A DNA stretch of 10,373 bases from an uncultured Bdellovibrio sp. (GCA_946482355.1 CAMLRE010000033.1:1-10373); one strand, 5' to 3'; shown: positions 1 to 7,744, numbered from the stretch's first letter. Numbers and translations are program-made. Notes: generated by a model from the sequence alone, not told the origin.

Positions 1-1248
1 AGAACTTTTAGCTTCATCAGTTAAAGGCTCTGTAGGCGGTTGTTCTTTTTGGGGTTTAAAAAGATGATTTTCTTTTTCTTGCATCCAGAAAATAAAATCG
101 TGAGCTGTTAATTCGCCAGACATTAATCCCAGTTTTAAAGCTAAATCAAAGTGATGATTTTGTAGAAGAGCACGCTTACGGCGATCGCCTTTTTTTAAGT
201 ACTGATCATGACGAGTTAGCGCGTGAATTAACTGCATTGATAAAACTATCGCAATCACTTCGGCTTTGAACACACCTAATTCATCTTTGCAGAACACTTG
301 AAAGCTGTTTTTTTCAGACACTTCATTGATATTAAAATTGTAACCGTGCTGGGCGATTAAGTACGCGTATAAAACAGCACCAAATAATTCAACCGGGTCT
401 TGCGTGTTGATATCCACAAGATCAATACGGCGAAGTAAACTTAAAAACTCTTCAACTTTAGCTGAATCAGTGAATAACTCTTCTAATCCCGGAATAACGG
501 CTTTAAACACGCCCAGATCATGCATTTCCCATAAAGCCATTTCTGGATTGTATAAGCGGAAAAATTTTAACCATTCTTCGCGGCGGCGTGGAAGCACAGT
601 TTTTTTAAGTTCTTCAATGTTTTCTAAAATAGATTTACGTAATTCAGTTTCAATTTGAAAACTTAATTTTTGCGATAAACGAATCGCACGTAAAATACGA
701 ATCGGATCTTCTTTGATACGCACATGCGGATCACCGATCACTCGTAACGTGCAAGATTCGATATCTTGAAGGCCACCGCAGTAATCGACTAGTTCTTCAG
801 ATAAAGGATCATAGAATAAAGCATTCACCGTAAAATCACGGCGAAAAGAATCTTCTTTTAAGTTTCCGAAAAAATTATCGGCGCTGATCGCAGGGGCCGC
901 AGGCAATGCCGGATCAGTTGATTCAGAAGCGGTTAACTCTTCTTGTGTGGCTTCACGGCGGTAAGTCGCGACTTCGAAAATTTTCTCGCCACGTTTGGCG
1001 TGAACTAATTTAAAACGGCGGCCGATGATAAAGCAGTACGGAACTTTTTTCTTCACTTCATTGGGAAGCGCGTTCGTTGCAATATCAAAATCTTTGGGTT
1101 TAAGACCAACAAGTAAATCACGAACGCCTCCGCCCACCAGATAACCATCGTATTTGTTGTCTTTTAGTTTTTTGATAATGCCGATCGCTTGCGGATCAAT
1201 GTCCGCGTGGGCTTTTTTTAGAATAGCTTTAAATTTTTCGATCGACAT
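1..1248 (-). CDS. pcnB: Poly(A) polymerase PcnB, 3' end beyond window
   Basis: This is a nucleotidyltransferase that adds 3' poly(A) tails to RNA and so marks transcripts for decay; it acts in the cytoplasm. The visible 416 residues are open to the window edge with no stop; E. coli PcnB is about 450-465 residues, so only a short C-terminus is missing. Residues 38-44 read VGGGVRD and residues 53-56 DFDI, with D53 and D55 as the metal-binding aspartates of the class II polymerase-beta fold. Further on are GRRFKLVH (76-83), EVATYRR (92-98), RRDFTVNAL (136-144) and an REDPIR-like KEDPIRILRA segment after DYCGG. The GRRF..H and EVAT blocks favour PcnB over CCA-adding enzyme, though a CCA-adding role cannot be excluded. 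The ATG start gives a normal N-terminus, but no strong Shine-Dalgarno sequence precedes it. The gene diverges from the hydrolase gene across a 59-base gap. Confidence 0.92.
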   Translation of the reverse strand, partial: MSIEKFKAILKKAHADIDPQAIGIIKKLKDNKYDGYLVGGGVRDLLVGLKPKDFDIATNALPNEVKKKVPYCFIIGRRFKLVHAKRGEKIFEVATYRREATQEELTASESTDPALPAAPAISADNFFGNLKEDSFRRDFTVNALFYDPLSEELVDYCGGLQDIESCTLRVIGDPHVRIKEDPIRILRAIRLSQKLSFQIETELRKSILENIEELKKTVLPRRREEWLKFFRLYNPEMALWEMHDLGVFKAVIPGLEELFTDSAKVEEFLSLLRRIDLVDINTQDPVELFGAVLYAYLIAQHGYNFNINEVSEKNSFQVFCKDELGVFKAEVIAIVLSMQLIHALTRHDQYLKKGDRRKRALLQNHHFDLALKLGLMSGELTAHDFIFWMQEKENHLFKPQKEQPPTEPLTDEAKSS

Positions 1249-1307
1249 AAACCAGATTTATTTTTTAATTGAGGAATGGCTCCACGTCGAGTAATTACTT
1301 GAGATGA

Positions 1308-2129
1308 ATGAGCTTTTTATCGAACTTTCACTATTCAATTTTAGGGACTAACACACAAGAACGCGTGGTTTTTATCCACGGTTTGATGGCCTTTGCAGCA
1401 AATTGGAGAAAGATCGCCAACCGTTTAGAGAATGATTTTCAATGCTTGATTTATGACCAACGTGGCCATGGGCGCTCATTCAAGCCTGATTCTGGCTACA
1501 GCCCGGAAATTTTCGCTGAAGATTTAAACAAAATTACCGACGAACTTGGTTGGGACAGTTTTCACTTGGTAGGGCATTCAATGGGTGGGCGAAATGCCAT
1601 GGTTTTTGCCCATATGTTCCCCCAAAAGGTACGAACTTTGACCATTGAAGATATGAGCCCTGACTCAGATCCCACAATGAAGGGCTATTACGAGAATATG
1701 TTGAATAATATTCCAACGCCTTTTGCGAACAAAGCTTCAGTGAAAGAATTTTTTGATAACGAATTTAAAAAATCATTTCATGCGAAAGAGCCACCTGCAG
1801 TGCTTTCGACGTTCTTACAAGCCAACCTTGAAGAAAAAGAAAATGGCACTTATGACTGGCGTTTTTCTAAACAGGCTGTGATCGAAATAACTCACGAGGG
1901 CCATTTAAAAGACCGCTGGCTTGAAGTGAGCAGCTTTAAGATGCCTGTGCTTTTAATTCGTGGTGAAAAATCGCACATTCTTAAACAAGAAACTTATGAG
2001 AAAATGTTAGCGGTGAACCCCAATATAACAGGTGTAGAGTTTGCTGGTGCAGGGCACTGGGTGCACTACGAAAAATTTGAAGAATTTGTTCAAGCGTTTC
2101 GCCAATTTATAGCGCAGAACTCAGTCTAA
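1308..2129 (+). CDS. Alpha/beta hydrolase, YbfF/ABHD11-like
   Basis: This 273-residue cytoplasmic esterase-like enzyme has no signal peptide. The oxyanion-hole segment HGLM is at 24-27, the block YDQRGHGRS is at 49-57, and the nucleophile elbow GHSMGG is at 89-94 with S91 as nucleophile. The catalytic histidine is H250 in GAGHWVH. The likely acid is D115 in EDMSP, the position used by YbfF-type enzymes. The later position, where many relatives carry Asp, reads GEKSH here, which also fits the YbfF/ABHD11 pattern. Substrate is unknown; acyl esters or thioesters are typical of the family. ATG 1308 is preceded by a weak TTGAG; an in-frame start further upstream is not available. It lies 57 bases before the helicase gene on the same strand, with no convincing terminator between, so co-transcription is possible. 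Confidence 0.9.
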   Translation: MSFLSNFHYSILGTNTQERVVFIHGLMAFAANWRKIANRLENDFQCLIYDQRGHGRSFKPDSGYSPEIFAEDLNKITDELGWDSFHLVGHSMGGRNAMVFAHMFPQKVRTLTIEDMSPDSDPTMKGYYENMLNNIPTPFANKASVKEFFDNEFKKSFHAKEPPAVLSTFLQANLEEKENGTYDWRFSKQAVIEITHEGHLKDRWLEVSSFKMPVLLIRGEKSHILKQETYEKMLAVNPNITGVEFAGAGHWVHYEKFEEFVQAFRQFIAQNSV

Positions 2130-2186
2130 CAACGCAGAACATTAAGCGTGACTTAAGCCCCCCTAAAGACTTACAAAAAAGGCTGA

Positions 2187-3785
2187 ATGAAATACGTAGA
2201 TCTACACTTAGACAGCCGCCTGCAAACTAACATCTCAAATCTTGGATACATCGACGCGACTCCGATTCAAGAACAAGCTTTCTCTCCGATTGTAAACGGC
2301 AAAGATGTTGCTGGTCTTGCACAAACGGGAACTGGTAAAACAGCCGCGTTTTTAATTCCGATCATCGAACGTATTTTAAAAGCTGAAACACATCCTGAAC
2401 ATGAACGTGCGTTTAAAGATTGGAAAGCTTTTAACCAAGTTCTGATCTTAGTTCCAACACGCGAATTAGCCGATCAAATTCATGAGAACATTTTAAAATT
2501 AACTGCAGGCACGGGTTTAAAATCTGCCACTTTCTACGGTGGTACTGGTTACGACAAACAAAAAGAAGCCTTAGCTGGTAACTTACAGTTTATGGTTTCA
2601 ACTCCTGGTCGCTTGATTGATCTCTACAAAGAACATCACGTTGATTTTAAAAAAGTAAAAGCGATTATTTTTGATGAAGCTGATCGTATGTTCGATATGG
2701 GTTTTAAAGATGATATGAAGTACATCTTAAGCCGCATTGAACGTAACCGTCAGTTCTTAGTGTTCTCGGCGACTTTAAACTTTGATGTTTTAAATACAGC
2801 TTACCAATTTGGTTCTGAGCCGATTGAAATTAATATTTCAAAAGACGTCGCTAAAGCTGATCACGTGAAAGATATGATCTATCACGTAGGTGATGGCGAA
2901 AAACCTCAGTTCTTACTTTCGATTTTCAAAAAAGAAACTCCGAAACAAACAATTATTTTTACAAATTTCAAAAACAACGTTGATCGCGTAGCGCACTTTT
3001 TAACTGATAACGGTATTCCAGCGATGGGTATTTCTAGTTTGATGTCGCAAGCACAACGTACGCAGGTGATCTCTAAATTCAAAGCCACAAATAACCAGAA
3101 TGTGTTAGTAGCTACTGATGTGGCGGCACGTGGTTTAGATATTTCTGATGTGGATTTAGTTGTGAACTACGAACTTCCGCAAGATTCTGAATCTTACGTT
3201 CACCGTATTGGCCGTACAGGCCGCGCCGGTAAAGAAGGTAAAGCGTTTTCATTAGTTTCTGATAAAGACGTTGAATCTTTAGCGCGTATTGAAGATTACA
3301 CGAAAAAGAAAATTGAAGCGGGTTATTTAGAAGACGCCGAACTTGTTAAAGACTTCAAACCGCTTTCTGAGCGCGAACCTAAATTTAAAAAATCTTTTGA
3401 TCGTGGTGACCGTAAACCTCGTCGTGATGGAGATCGTCCTCAACGTGGTGATCGTAAACCGGGTTACAATAAAGAGCATGATGGTAAACACACGCACGCT
3501 CGCGCAGAAGGCGGAGCTAAGAAGCCGCATCACCGCGATAACCGCGACGAAGGTCGTAAGCATGATAAAAAGCCGCATGCGAAGCATGAGCAACATGCAA
3601 AACACGATACGCACGGTAAAAAGCAACACAGATCAGCTGAACACAAACAGGATCACCGTAAAACACACGGCGTGACTCCAGCTCACTTAGTTCACAAACA
3701 CCGTACGGGTTCTCACAGAAAGCCTGCACCTCAGTCCGGTCTAGTTAACTCTGTAAAATCGTTTTTCAAGAAGTTATTTAGCTAA
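2187..3785 (+). CDS. DEAD-box ATP-dependent RNA helicase with His-rich tail
   Basis: This 532-residue cytoplasmic enzyme unwinds or remodels RNA using ATP. All core motifs are visible: Q motif with Q28, motif I AQTGTGKT (45-52), Ia PTRELA (90-95), GG (118-119), Ib TPGR (139-142), DEAD (163-166), SAT (194-196), motif V ATDVAARGLDI (309-319) and motif VI HRIGRTGR (339-346). The tail from about 400 to 532 is low complexity: first Arg/Asp/Gly-rich with RGDRKP twice (406-411 and 420-425), then 19 histidines between residues 431 and 510 mixed with Lys, Arg and Asp, then a short hydrophobic and basic end, LVNSVKSFFKKLFS. Basic tails of this kind bind RNA in RhlE-like helicases; the high His content is unusual. 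The start has a good ribosome-binding site (AAAAAAGG, 2175-2182). The next gene begins 22 bases after the stop, so the two are probably in one operon. Confidence 0.97.
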   Translation: MKYVDLHLDSRLQTNISNLGYIDATPIQEQAFSPIVNGKDVAGLAQTGTGKTAAFLIPIIERILKAETHPEHERAFKDWKAFNQVLILVPTRELADQIHENILKLTAGTGLKSATFYGGTGYDKQKEALAGNLQFMVSTPGRLIDLYKEHHVDFKKVKAIIFDEADRMFDMGFKDDMKYILSRIERNRQFLVFSATLNFDVLNTAYQFGSEPIEINISKDVAKADHVKDMIYHVGDGEKPQFLLSIFKKETPKQTIIFTNFKNNVDRVAHFLTDNGIPAMGISSLMSQAQRTQVISKFKATNNQNVLVATDVAARGLDISDVDLVVNYELPQDSESYVHRIGRTGRAGKEGKAFSLVSDKDVESLARIEDYTKKKIEAGYLEDAELVKDFKPLSEREPKFKKSFDRGDRKPRRDGDRPQRGDRKPGYNKEHDGKHTHARAEGGAKKPHHRDNRDEGRKHDKKPHAKHEQHAKHDTHGKKQHRSAEHKQDHRKTHGVTPAHLVHKHRTGSHRKPAPQSGLVNSVKSFFKKLFS

Positions 3786-3807
3786 ATAACAATTACACTA
3801 TAGGTGT

Positions 3808-5166
3808 ATGAAAAAAAGTATTCTGACCATTTTAGTAATGGCGGTTCTGCCGTCATTTGTTTTTGCCGCAGAACCTGAAATCGTAGTTACAGCTCCGCGC
3901 CCTCAAAAAAATGATAAAGCTGTGATGATGAAGCTAACTTCAAATTATATCGTCCGTAATTTAAACGGCGAGCAAGTTTGTAATTTAGCAAAAGGCTCAA
4001 TGGTTGCCGTTACAGCGGTGGCTCCTGATGCTGAACGCGTACAAATCATGGTGCCAGATGGTCCATGTGCTGGTGTGGTGAATGGCTTTGTCTATATCAA
4101 CTATTTACGTCCGGTTTCTCAATCAGTTGATAGATTTACTGAAACAGCATTAGTTGAATTAAACGGTTTAAGTTTACGTAAAGAACCAAGTGTTGAAGAC
4201 GGAACTTTTTCTTGCAGTCTTCCGAAAAATGCAAAAGTTAATATTGTTAACGAGGTCCAAAAGCGTAATCGTTGGGTTGAGATTGAGATTGAAAATCCTC
4301 CGGCGGGTTGTCCAACAAAGGGTTGGGTTGTGGCCAGTTACCTTAAGCCTGATTTAGATTTGAAAGTTCTTCCGAAAGCTTCAGGTAAAGTGTTAACTGA
4401 AGCGCGCACTCCGGTTGATTGTACTGAGTGTGCTCAAGGTGAAACTTCAGGTGGTAAAGTTTCTGAAGCTTCTAAGACAGCTAAGAATGCGCAAGAGATT
4501 GAGCGATTCGTAAATGCGCCGCAAGGGGCTCAGATTCCAAGTCCATTTACGAATTTCGCTAAAGAGTTGCAACGTTCAAGAAAATGTCCTCCAGCGAAAC
4601 AATCAGAGTACAAATGTAACCGTGGTTTAATGCAAATGCCTGTAGACGGAAATGCCGGTTTCTGTGGAACTCACCATTATACACCTGATCGTCCCCCGGG
4701 AGTTGATGCCTACGCGGCTCCTCACACAGCTTGTTCGTTAGCTGCAGTGGCGCAAGAGTGGAAAAAGACAGTTTGTCCGAATGACAACGCCGGTTGCCGC
4801 ATTGCTTGGGGAGATATTTCACATGCAAATCGCCCGTTATATAACGGACATAAAGAACATACGAATGGTGAATGTATTGATATTCGCCCATTTAACAAAG
4901 GTTCTTTCCGCGATGCCGGTCGAACAACAGGTACCAGAGATTATGATCGCGATACGACAGTGGCCTTTATTAAAATGGCAAAAAAATACGGAGCCGAAGT
5001 GATGTACAGCGATCGTAAGATCAATAACAAAGCATTAGGTGTCGAGTGGGGTGGATCAATGCATAACAATCATTTGCATGTTTGCTTCGGTGCTCGTAAT
5101 CCAACAGTGAAAGAGGCTTGTAACAACCTTAACGTGGACCCAGGTGTATGCTCAGAGTTGCAATAA
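3808..5166 (+). CDS. Secreted SH3-domain / MepA-like (LAS) murein endopeptidase
   Basis: This 452-residue exported protein probably cuts peptidoglycan cross-bridges. Residues 1-20 form a Sec signal peptide (MKKS then a hydrophobic run ending VFA, cleavage after A20). Two bacterial SH3-like domains follow, about 40-103 and 115-181; each has a cysteine pair in matching places (C58/C87 and C136/C168), likely disulfides in a duplicated unit. A linker to about 250 precedes a Cys-rich C-terminal domain with the LAS metallopeptidase signature. WGDISHANRP (334-343) and GHKEH (347-351) lead to H351-x6-D358, and later HNNHLH (419-424). The zinc ligands would be H351, D358 and H424. The GD, GHxxH, H-x6-D and HxxHxH blocks and their spacing match the MepA (M74) family as I recall it, although the rest of the domain is diverged and M15 relatives are the alternative. 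The SH3 domains would target the wall. The next gene overlaps it by 19 bases. Confidence 0.85.
   Translation: MKKSILTILVMAVLPSFVFAAEPEIVVTAPRPQKNDKAVMMKLTSNYIVRNLNGEQVCNLAKGSMVAVTAVAPDAERVQIMVPDGPCAGVVNGFVYINYLRPVSQSVDRFTETALVELNGLSLRKEPSVEDGTFSCSLPKNAKVNIVNEVQKRNRWVEIEIENPPAGCPTKGWVVASYLKPDLDLKVLPKASGKVLTEARTPVDCTECAQGETSGGKVSEASKTAKNAQEIERFVNAPQGAQIPSPFTNFAKELQRSRKCPPAKQSEYKCNRGLMQMPVDGNAGFCGTHHYTPDRPPGVDAYAAPHTACSLAAVAQEWKKTVCPNDNAGCRIAWGDISHANRPLYNGHKEHTNGECIDIRPFNKGSFRDAGRTTGTRDYDRDTTVAFIKMAKKYGAEVMYSDRKINNKALGVEWGGSMHNNHLHVCFGARNPTVKEACNNLNVDPGVCSELQ
5142..5147 (+). promoter_or_regulatory. Ribosome-binding site inside the upstream gene
   Basis: AGGTGT lies within the last codons of the peptidase gene and directly precedes the ATG at 5148. 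The same AGGTGT-ATG string precedes the peptidase gene itself (3802-3810). This supports the overlapping start at 5148 and translational coupling of the two genes. Confidence 0.55.
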
Positions 5167-5597
5167 TTTCTTTAAGCTTTATTTTTCAAGCACAAACGGG
5201 TTTAGCAGCTACTTCGTGTAATAACTTTCTTCAGGCTTTTAATGAATACACGCAAAAAGTCGAAGGTAAGCTTGTCAAAAAACATTCAATCTTTGAAGTG
5301 ACTGATTGGTCTCGCAATAGCCGCTTTCAGGGTTTGGTACTAACTGATAAGGCTCCAGCCAATGCCGAAGTGGTTTTAGAATCAAAAGCTGCTGGTAAAA
5401 AAGCGAAAGCTGTAAAAACGATCGCTAAAAAAACGACACCGTTTGTTCAAGATAATAAATACCGTGTTGTGGATTTAGATGTCGAAAAACAATTAACTTC
5501 AGCGCCTACGGGCTCTGGAAATTTTATAGTTAGAGTTTTAGCTGATGGTAAAGAACTTTGTGCTGAAAAAAGATTAATCTACGACGACGGTGATTAG
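5148..5597 (+). CDS. Small secreted protein of unknown function, coupled to the peptidase gene
   Basis: I do not recognise this family. The 149-residue product starts with a signal peptide (MLRVAIISLSFIFQAQTGLA, cleavage after A20), so the mature protein would be about 129 residues in the periplasm or outside. It has only two cysteines, C24 near the mature N-terminus and C138 near the C-terminus, which could form one disulfide joining the ends. The middle is lysine-rich (AAGKKAKAVKTIAKKTT), and the ends look beta-stranded (NFIVRVLADGKELC). The start overlaps the end of the peptidase gene by 19 bases in another frame, with its own ribosome-binding site in the overlap, so the two are very likely translated together. 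A partner, inhibitor or chaperone of the peptidase is a reasonable guess, but nothing in the sequence proves it. Confidence 0.78.
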   Translation: MLRVAIISLSFIFQAQTGLAATSCNNFLQAFNEYTQKVEGKLVKKHSIFEVTDWSRNSRFQGLVLTDKAPANAEVVLESKAAGKKAKAVKTIAKKTTPFVQDNKYRVVDLDVEKQLTSAPTGSGNFIVRVLADGKELCAEKRLIYDDGD

Positions 5598-5643
5598 TTT
5601 TTTAATTTAATTAATTTAAAATAATTACAAATTTTGGACATAA

Positions 5644-5672
5644 AAAAAGGAGCTTGGTTAAAGCTCCTTTTT
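5644..5672. terminator. Bidirectional intrinsic terminator between convergent genes
   Basis: A perfect 12-bp stem (5644-5655 with 5661-5672, core GGAGCTT/AAGCTCC) has the 5-base loop GGTTA. It is flanked by an A run on the left and a T run on the right, so it can end transcription in both directions: the plus-strand operon from the left and the lipoprotein gene from the right, whose stop is about 20 bases away. Confidence 0.88.
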
Positions 5673-5682
5673 CTTTTTTGAG

Positions 5683-5709
5683 AAAGTACGTTTTTATTTA
5701 ACGTACTTT
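5683..5709 (+). terminator. Second hairpin, inside the 3' end of the opposing lipoprotein gene
   Basis: A perfect 10-bp inverted repeat, AAAGTACGTT (5683-5692) and AACGTACTTT (5700-5709), encloses the 7-base loop TTTATTT. On the plus strand it is followed by TTTTTCATTTT, so it could be a backup terminator for the plus-strand operon. The same bases encode the last residues (KYVK) and stop of the minus-strand gene. It has no T run after it on the minus strand. Confidence 0.55.
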
Positions 5710-7736
5710 TTCATTTTAGTTGTCAGATCTTCTTTTTCTTCTTTAGTTAAAGGAAGCGGGTATAATCTAGAAACCCATTGCGGAGCGTACACGCGGTAGT
5801 AGTTACCTTGCGAGTAGTTTTCACCTCGGTAACCACGGTCACCTGATGAACCCATCCACCAACGAGAGTGGTAAGGTAAATCTTCACGAGGAATTGTCAT
5901 TAATTCGCCGTTGTAAATTCCCGCTTGTGTTCCTAACGCTTGAGAAACTAAGCGGATGGCTTCGTTGTTAGCAGTTAAAGAGTTTAAATCTTGTAACTGA
6001 ACGATTTGCACGCCAGATAATTGTAAGCTATCAACGATGGCTTTAGCTACCGGGCCTACAGCCACAACTGCTTTGATATTTGAATTGCGAGCGACAGTTT
6101 CATAAATGCGTTTGTAAGTCGCTGTCATTTCAGGTTTTGTAGCACCAGCCACTAAATCACCAGTGTTCATACCTAAAGTATCAACTGGTAATGAACGTTG
6201 GATGAAGTAATTTAGGCCAACACCTGTTCTGTTTAACATCGCTTGAAGTTTTTGACCTTCGGCACCTGTTACCGCGCGAGCCGAGAAAAAGTCATCGTGT
6301 GAAGTTTGATCCATCACCACGTAAACTTGTGCACCTTTACCGCGGCCACGGTATGTACCGAAGTAACCGAAAGAATCATGGCTGATATAGTTAATGCCTA
6401 AGTTTTTCATGTTTGGCCAAGAAACTAAAGCTTCTGCTAAAGCACAAGCACCTTGATCGTAACGTAAGTAACCGCAAGGGCCGTAATCGAAATCAGGGCG
6501 ATCTGCTGACCATTTACCCGCGTAATAACGAGGAGATTCATAAGGTAAATCACGAGGTCCCATGCCGATTAAAGCTGTTTTTTTCTCGTTCATACCAGAA
6601 TCTAAATCTTGTGGTTTATATGGAAATTGCGAATTTTTATCATTGTATTCGCCAGCATCCGAGTAAACTTGGATTGAGTTGGCTCCCCAACGGTTAGACG
6701 TTGTTCCTTCTGAACCCATTCTCCAGTTTGTGTTGAAAGCAAAGTCACGGAATGGAATCGGAGCGTATCCCTTGTAAGTATAACCCGCTTGCAAGCGCGC
6801 GATTAATTCTTCAGGAGTTGCTTTTTCATCGATATCTTGTGGTAACCAGTTTTTGTTAGCTACTTTGTAAGCGGCTACACGTTGAGCGGCACCTGAGAAA
6901 CCGGCTTTGATATTTTCCATTGCGGCATCGCCACCTAAGTTAGGGTTAGCGCCGCCTGGATGTGGAACACCGATCGCTAAGATATCATTTTTAATTTCGA
7001 TACCACGGTTTTCTTTAAACCATTGTTTCATACCGCGTGTGTCGCAGTTTTTTAATTCCCAGGCTGTGTTACATTTACCACCGCGTGCATTGATCCAAGT
7101 TGCTAAAGAAGCTTTACCGCCTGAACCTACACCCATAAATAGCGCGACTGTATTCGCATTTGTTACCATCATGTTATCAAATAATTTGTGACGGTATTCT
7201 ACGATCGGGGATTCGTTACCTTGTTCGATCCATTTAAAACGTGGATCATCTTCAAGTTGCCCGTTAATTGTATAAACGAAAGTATTTAAGAATAAATAAC
7301 TTCTGTGAATACCTAAGTGATTTAAAAATCTTTGAGTACGAGTTCCAGTTGATCCTGTGAAAGCACGATTAGAAACGTTTTCATCTTGTGCACCTTCTTG
7401 ACCAACAACGAAAACTTTTACGCTTTCTGGAGTTAAACGACCGCGATACCACATCGGACCGAATTCCCAACGGAATTTTTCATCAGTCTTAGCTGTACCA
7501 CCTAAAGCTTCAACGCCGATAGCGCGGTAATTAGGTGTTGAACCAAAAAGTTCAATCCATTTTGAATCAGCAGGAGCCCCTGCATCGTATTCTGCAGGCG
7601 AACCACGACGAGCATCGTAAGGTAATGCTACATTCACTGATTGCGGATCACGTTGTGATGGTGAAAAAGGTGAGTGCGTGCACGAAGCCGCAGTCATCAC
7701 ACCAGCCAGTAACAACGCTGTTGGTTTGAATTGCAT
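5694..7736 (-). CDS. Lipoprotein with two tandem uracil-DNA-glycosylase-like domains
   Basis: This 680-residue protein has a lipoprotein signal peptide: MQFK, a hydrophobic run, then TAASC with C19 as the lipidated cysteine. The first unit shows FGPMWYRGR (92-100), VFVVGQEGAQDE (108-119), FTGSTGTR (126-133), a helix ending LGIHRSYLFLNTF (141-153), then VALFMGVGSGGKA (197-209) and IGVPHPGG (255-262). This order, GQ.GAQ-D, TG..G, R.Y...NTF, LG..A-like and HP, is that of family 4-like uracil-DNA glycosylases. The second unit repeats it in weaker form: FGTYRGR (459-465), VYVVMDQTSHDD (471-482), VTGAEGQ (489-495), LNRTGV (501-506), VVAVGPVAKA (557-566). It lacks GQ.G and the Asn, so it is probably inactive. 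Cysteine pairs C222/C231 and C421/C431 suggest disulfides, as expected outside the cytoplasm. The substrate is unknown; DNA binding or cleavage is not proven. A strong ribosome-binding site supports the start. Confidence 0.9.
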   Translation of the reverse strand: MQFKPTALLLAGVMTAASCTHSPFSPSQRDPQSVNVALPYDARRGSPAEYDAGAPADSKWIELFGSTPNYRAIGVEALGGTAKTDEKFRWEFGPMWYRGRLTPESVKVFVVGQEGAQDENVSNRAFTGSTGTRTQRFLNHLGIHRSYLFLNTFVYTINGQLEDDPRFKWIEQGNESPIVEYRHKLFDNMMVTNANTVALFMGVGSGGKASLATWINARGGKCNTAWELKNCDTRGMKQWFKENRGIEIKNDILAIGVPHPGGANPNLGGDAAMENIKAGFSGAAQRVAAYKVANKNWLPQDIDEKATPEELIARLQAGYTYKGYAPIPFRDFAFNTNWRMGSEGTTSNRWGANSIQVYSDAGEYNDKNSQFPYKPQDLDSGMNEKKTALIGMGPRDLPYESPRYYAGKWSADRPDFDYGPCGYLRYDQGACALAEALVSWPNMKNLGINYISHDSFGYFGTYRGRGKGAQVYVVMDQTSHDDFFSARAVTGAEGQKLQAMLNRTGVGLNYFIQRSLPVDTLGMNTGDLVAGATKPEMTATYKRIYETVARNSNIKAVVAVGPVAKAIVDSLQLSGVQIVQLQDLNSLTANNEAIRLVSQALGTQAGIYNGELMTIPREDLPYHSRWWMGSSGDRGYRGENYSQGNYYRVYAPQWVSRLYPLPLTKEEKEDLTTKMKKYVK

Positions 7737-7744
7737 AAAAGAGT

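Noticed and set aside
404..658. Plus-strand 84-residue open frame
   Set aside because: It is antisense to pcnB, which is a clear gene with all family motifs; the frame has a low-complexity Ser-rich product and no support.
1276..1302. Eight-codon open frame (MAPRRVIT) after GAGGA, just before the hydrolase gene
   Set aside because: GAGG lies directly against the ATG without usable spacing, and such short frames are common by chance; conservation would be needed to call a leader peptide.
3327..3729. Long open frames on both strands over the helicase tail
   Set aside because: They arise from the repetitive His/Arg/Lys codons of the helicase tail read in other frames; they have no plausible ribosome-binding sites or recognisable domains.
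4559..4891. Minus-strand 110-residue open frame
   Set aside because: It is a shadow of the peptidase domain coding region; the sense strand has clear zinc-ligand motifs.
5598..5643. AT-rich stretch resembling an UP element or origin-like tract
   Set aside because: It lies between convergent gene ends before a terminator; no iterons, DnaA-box cluster or promoter pair was seen.
6413..7191. Plus-strand open frames opposite the lipoprotein gene
   Set aside because: The minus strand encodes a continuous 680-residue protein with signal peptide and strong ribosome-binding site; the antisense frames look random.
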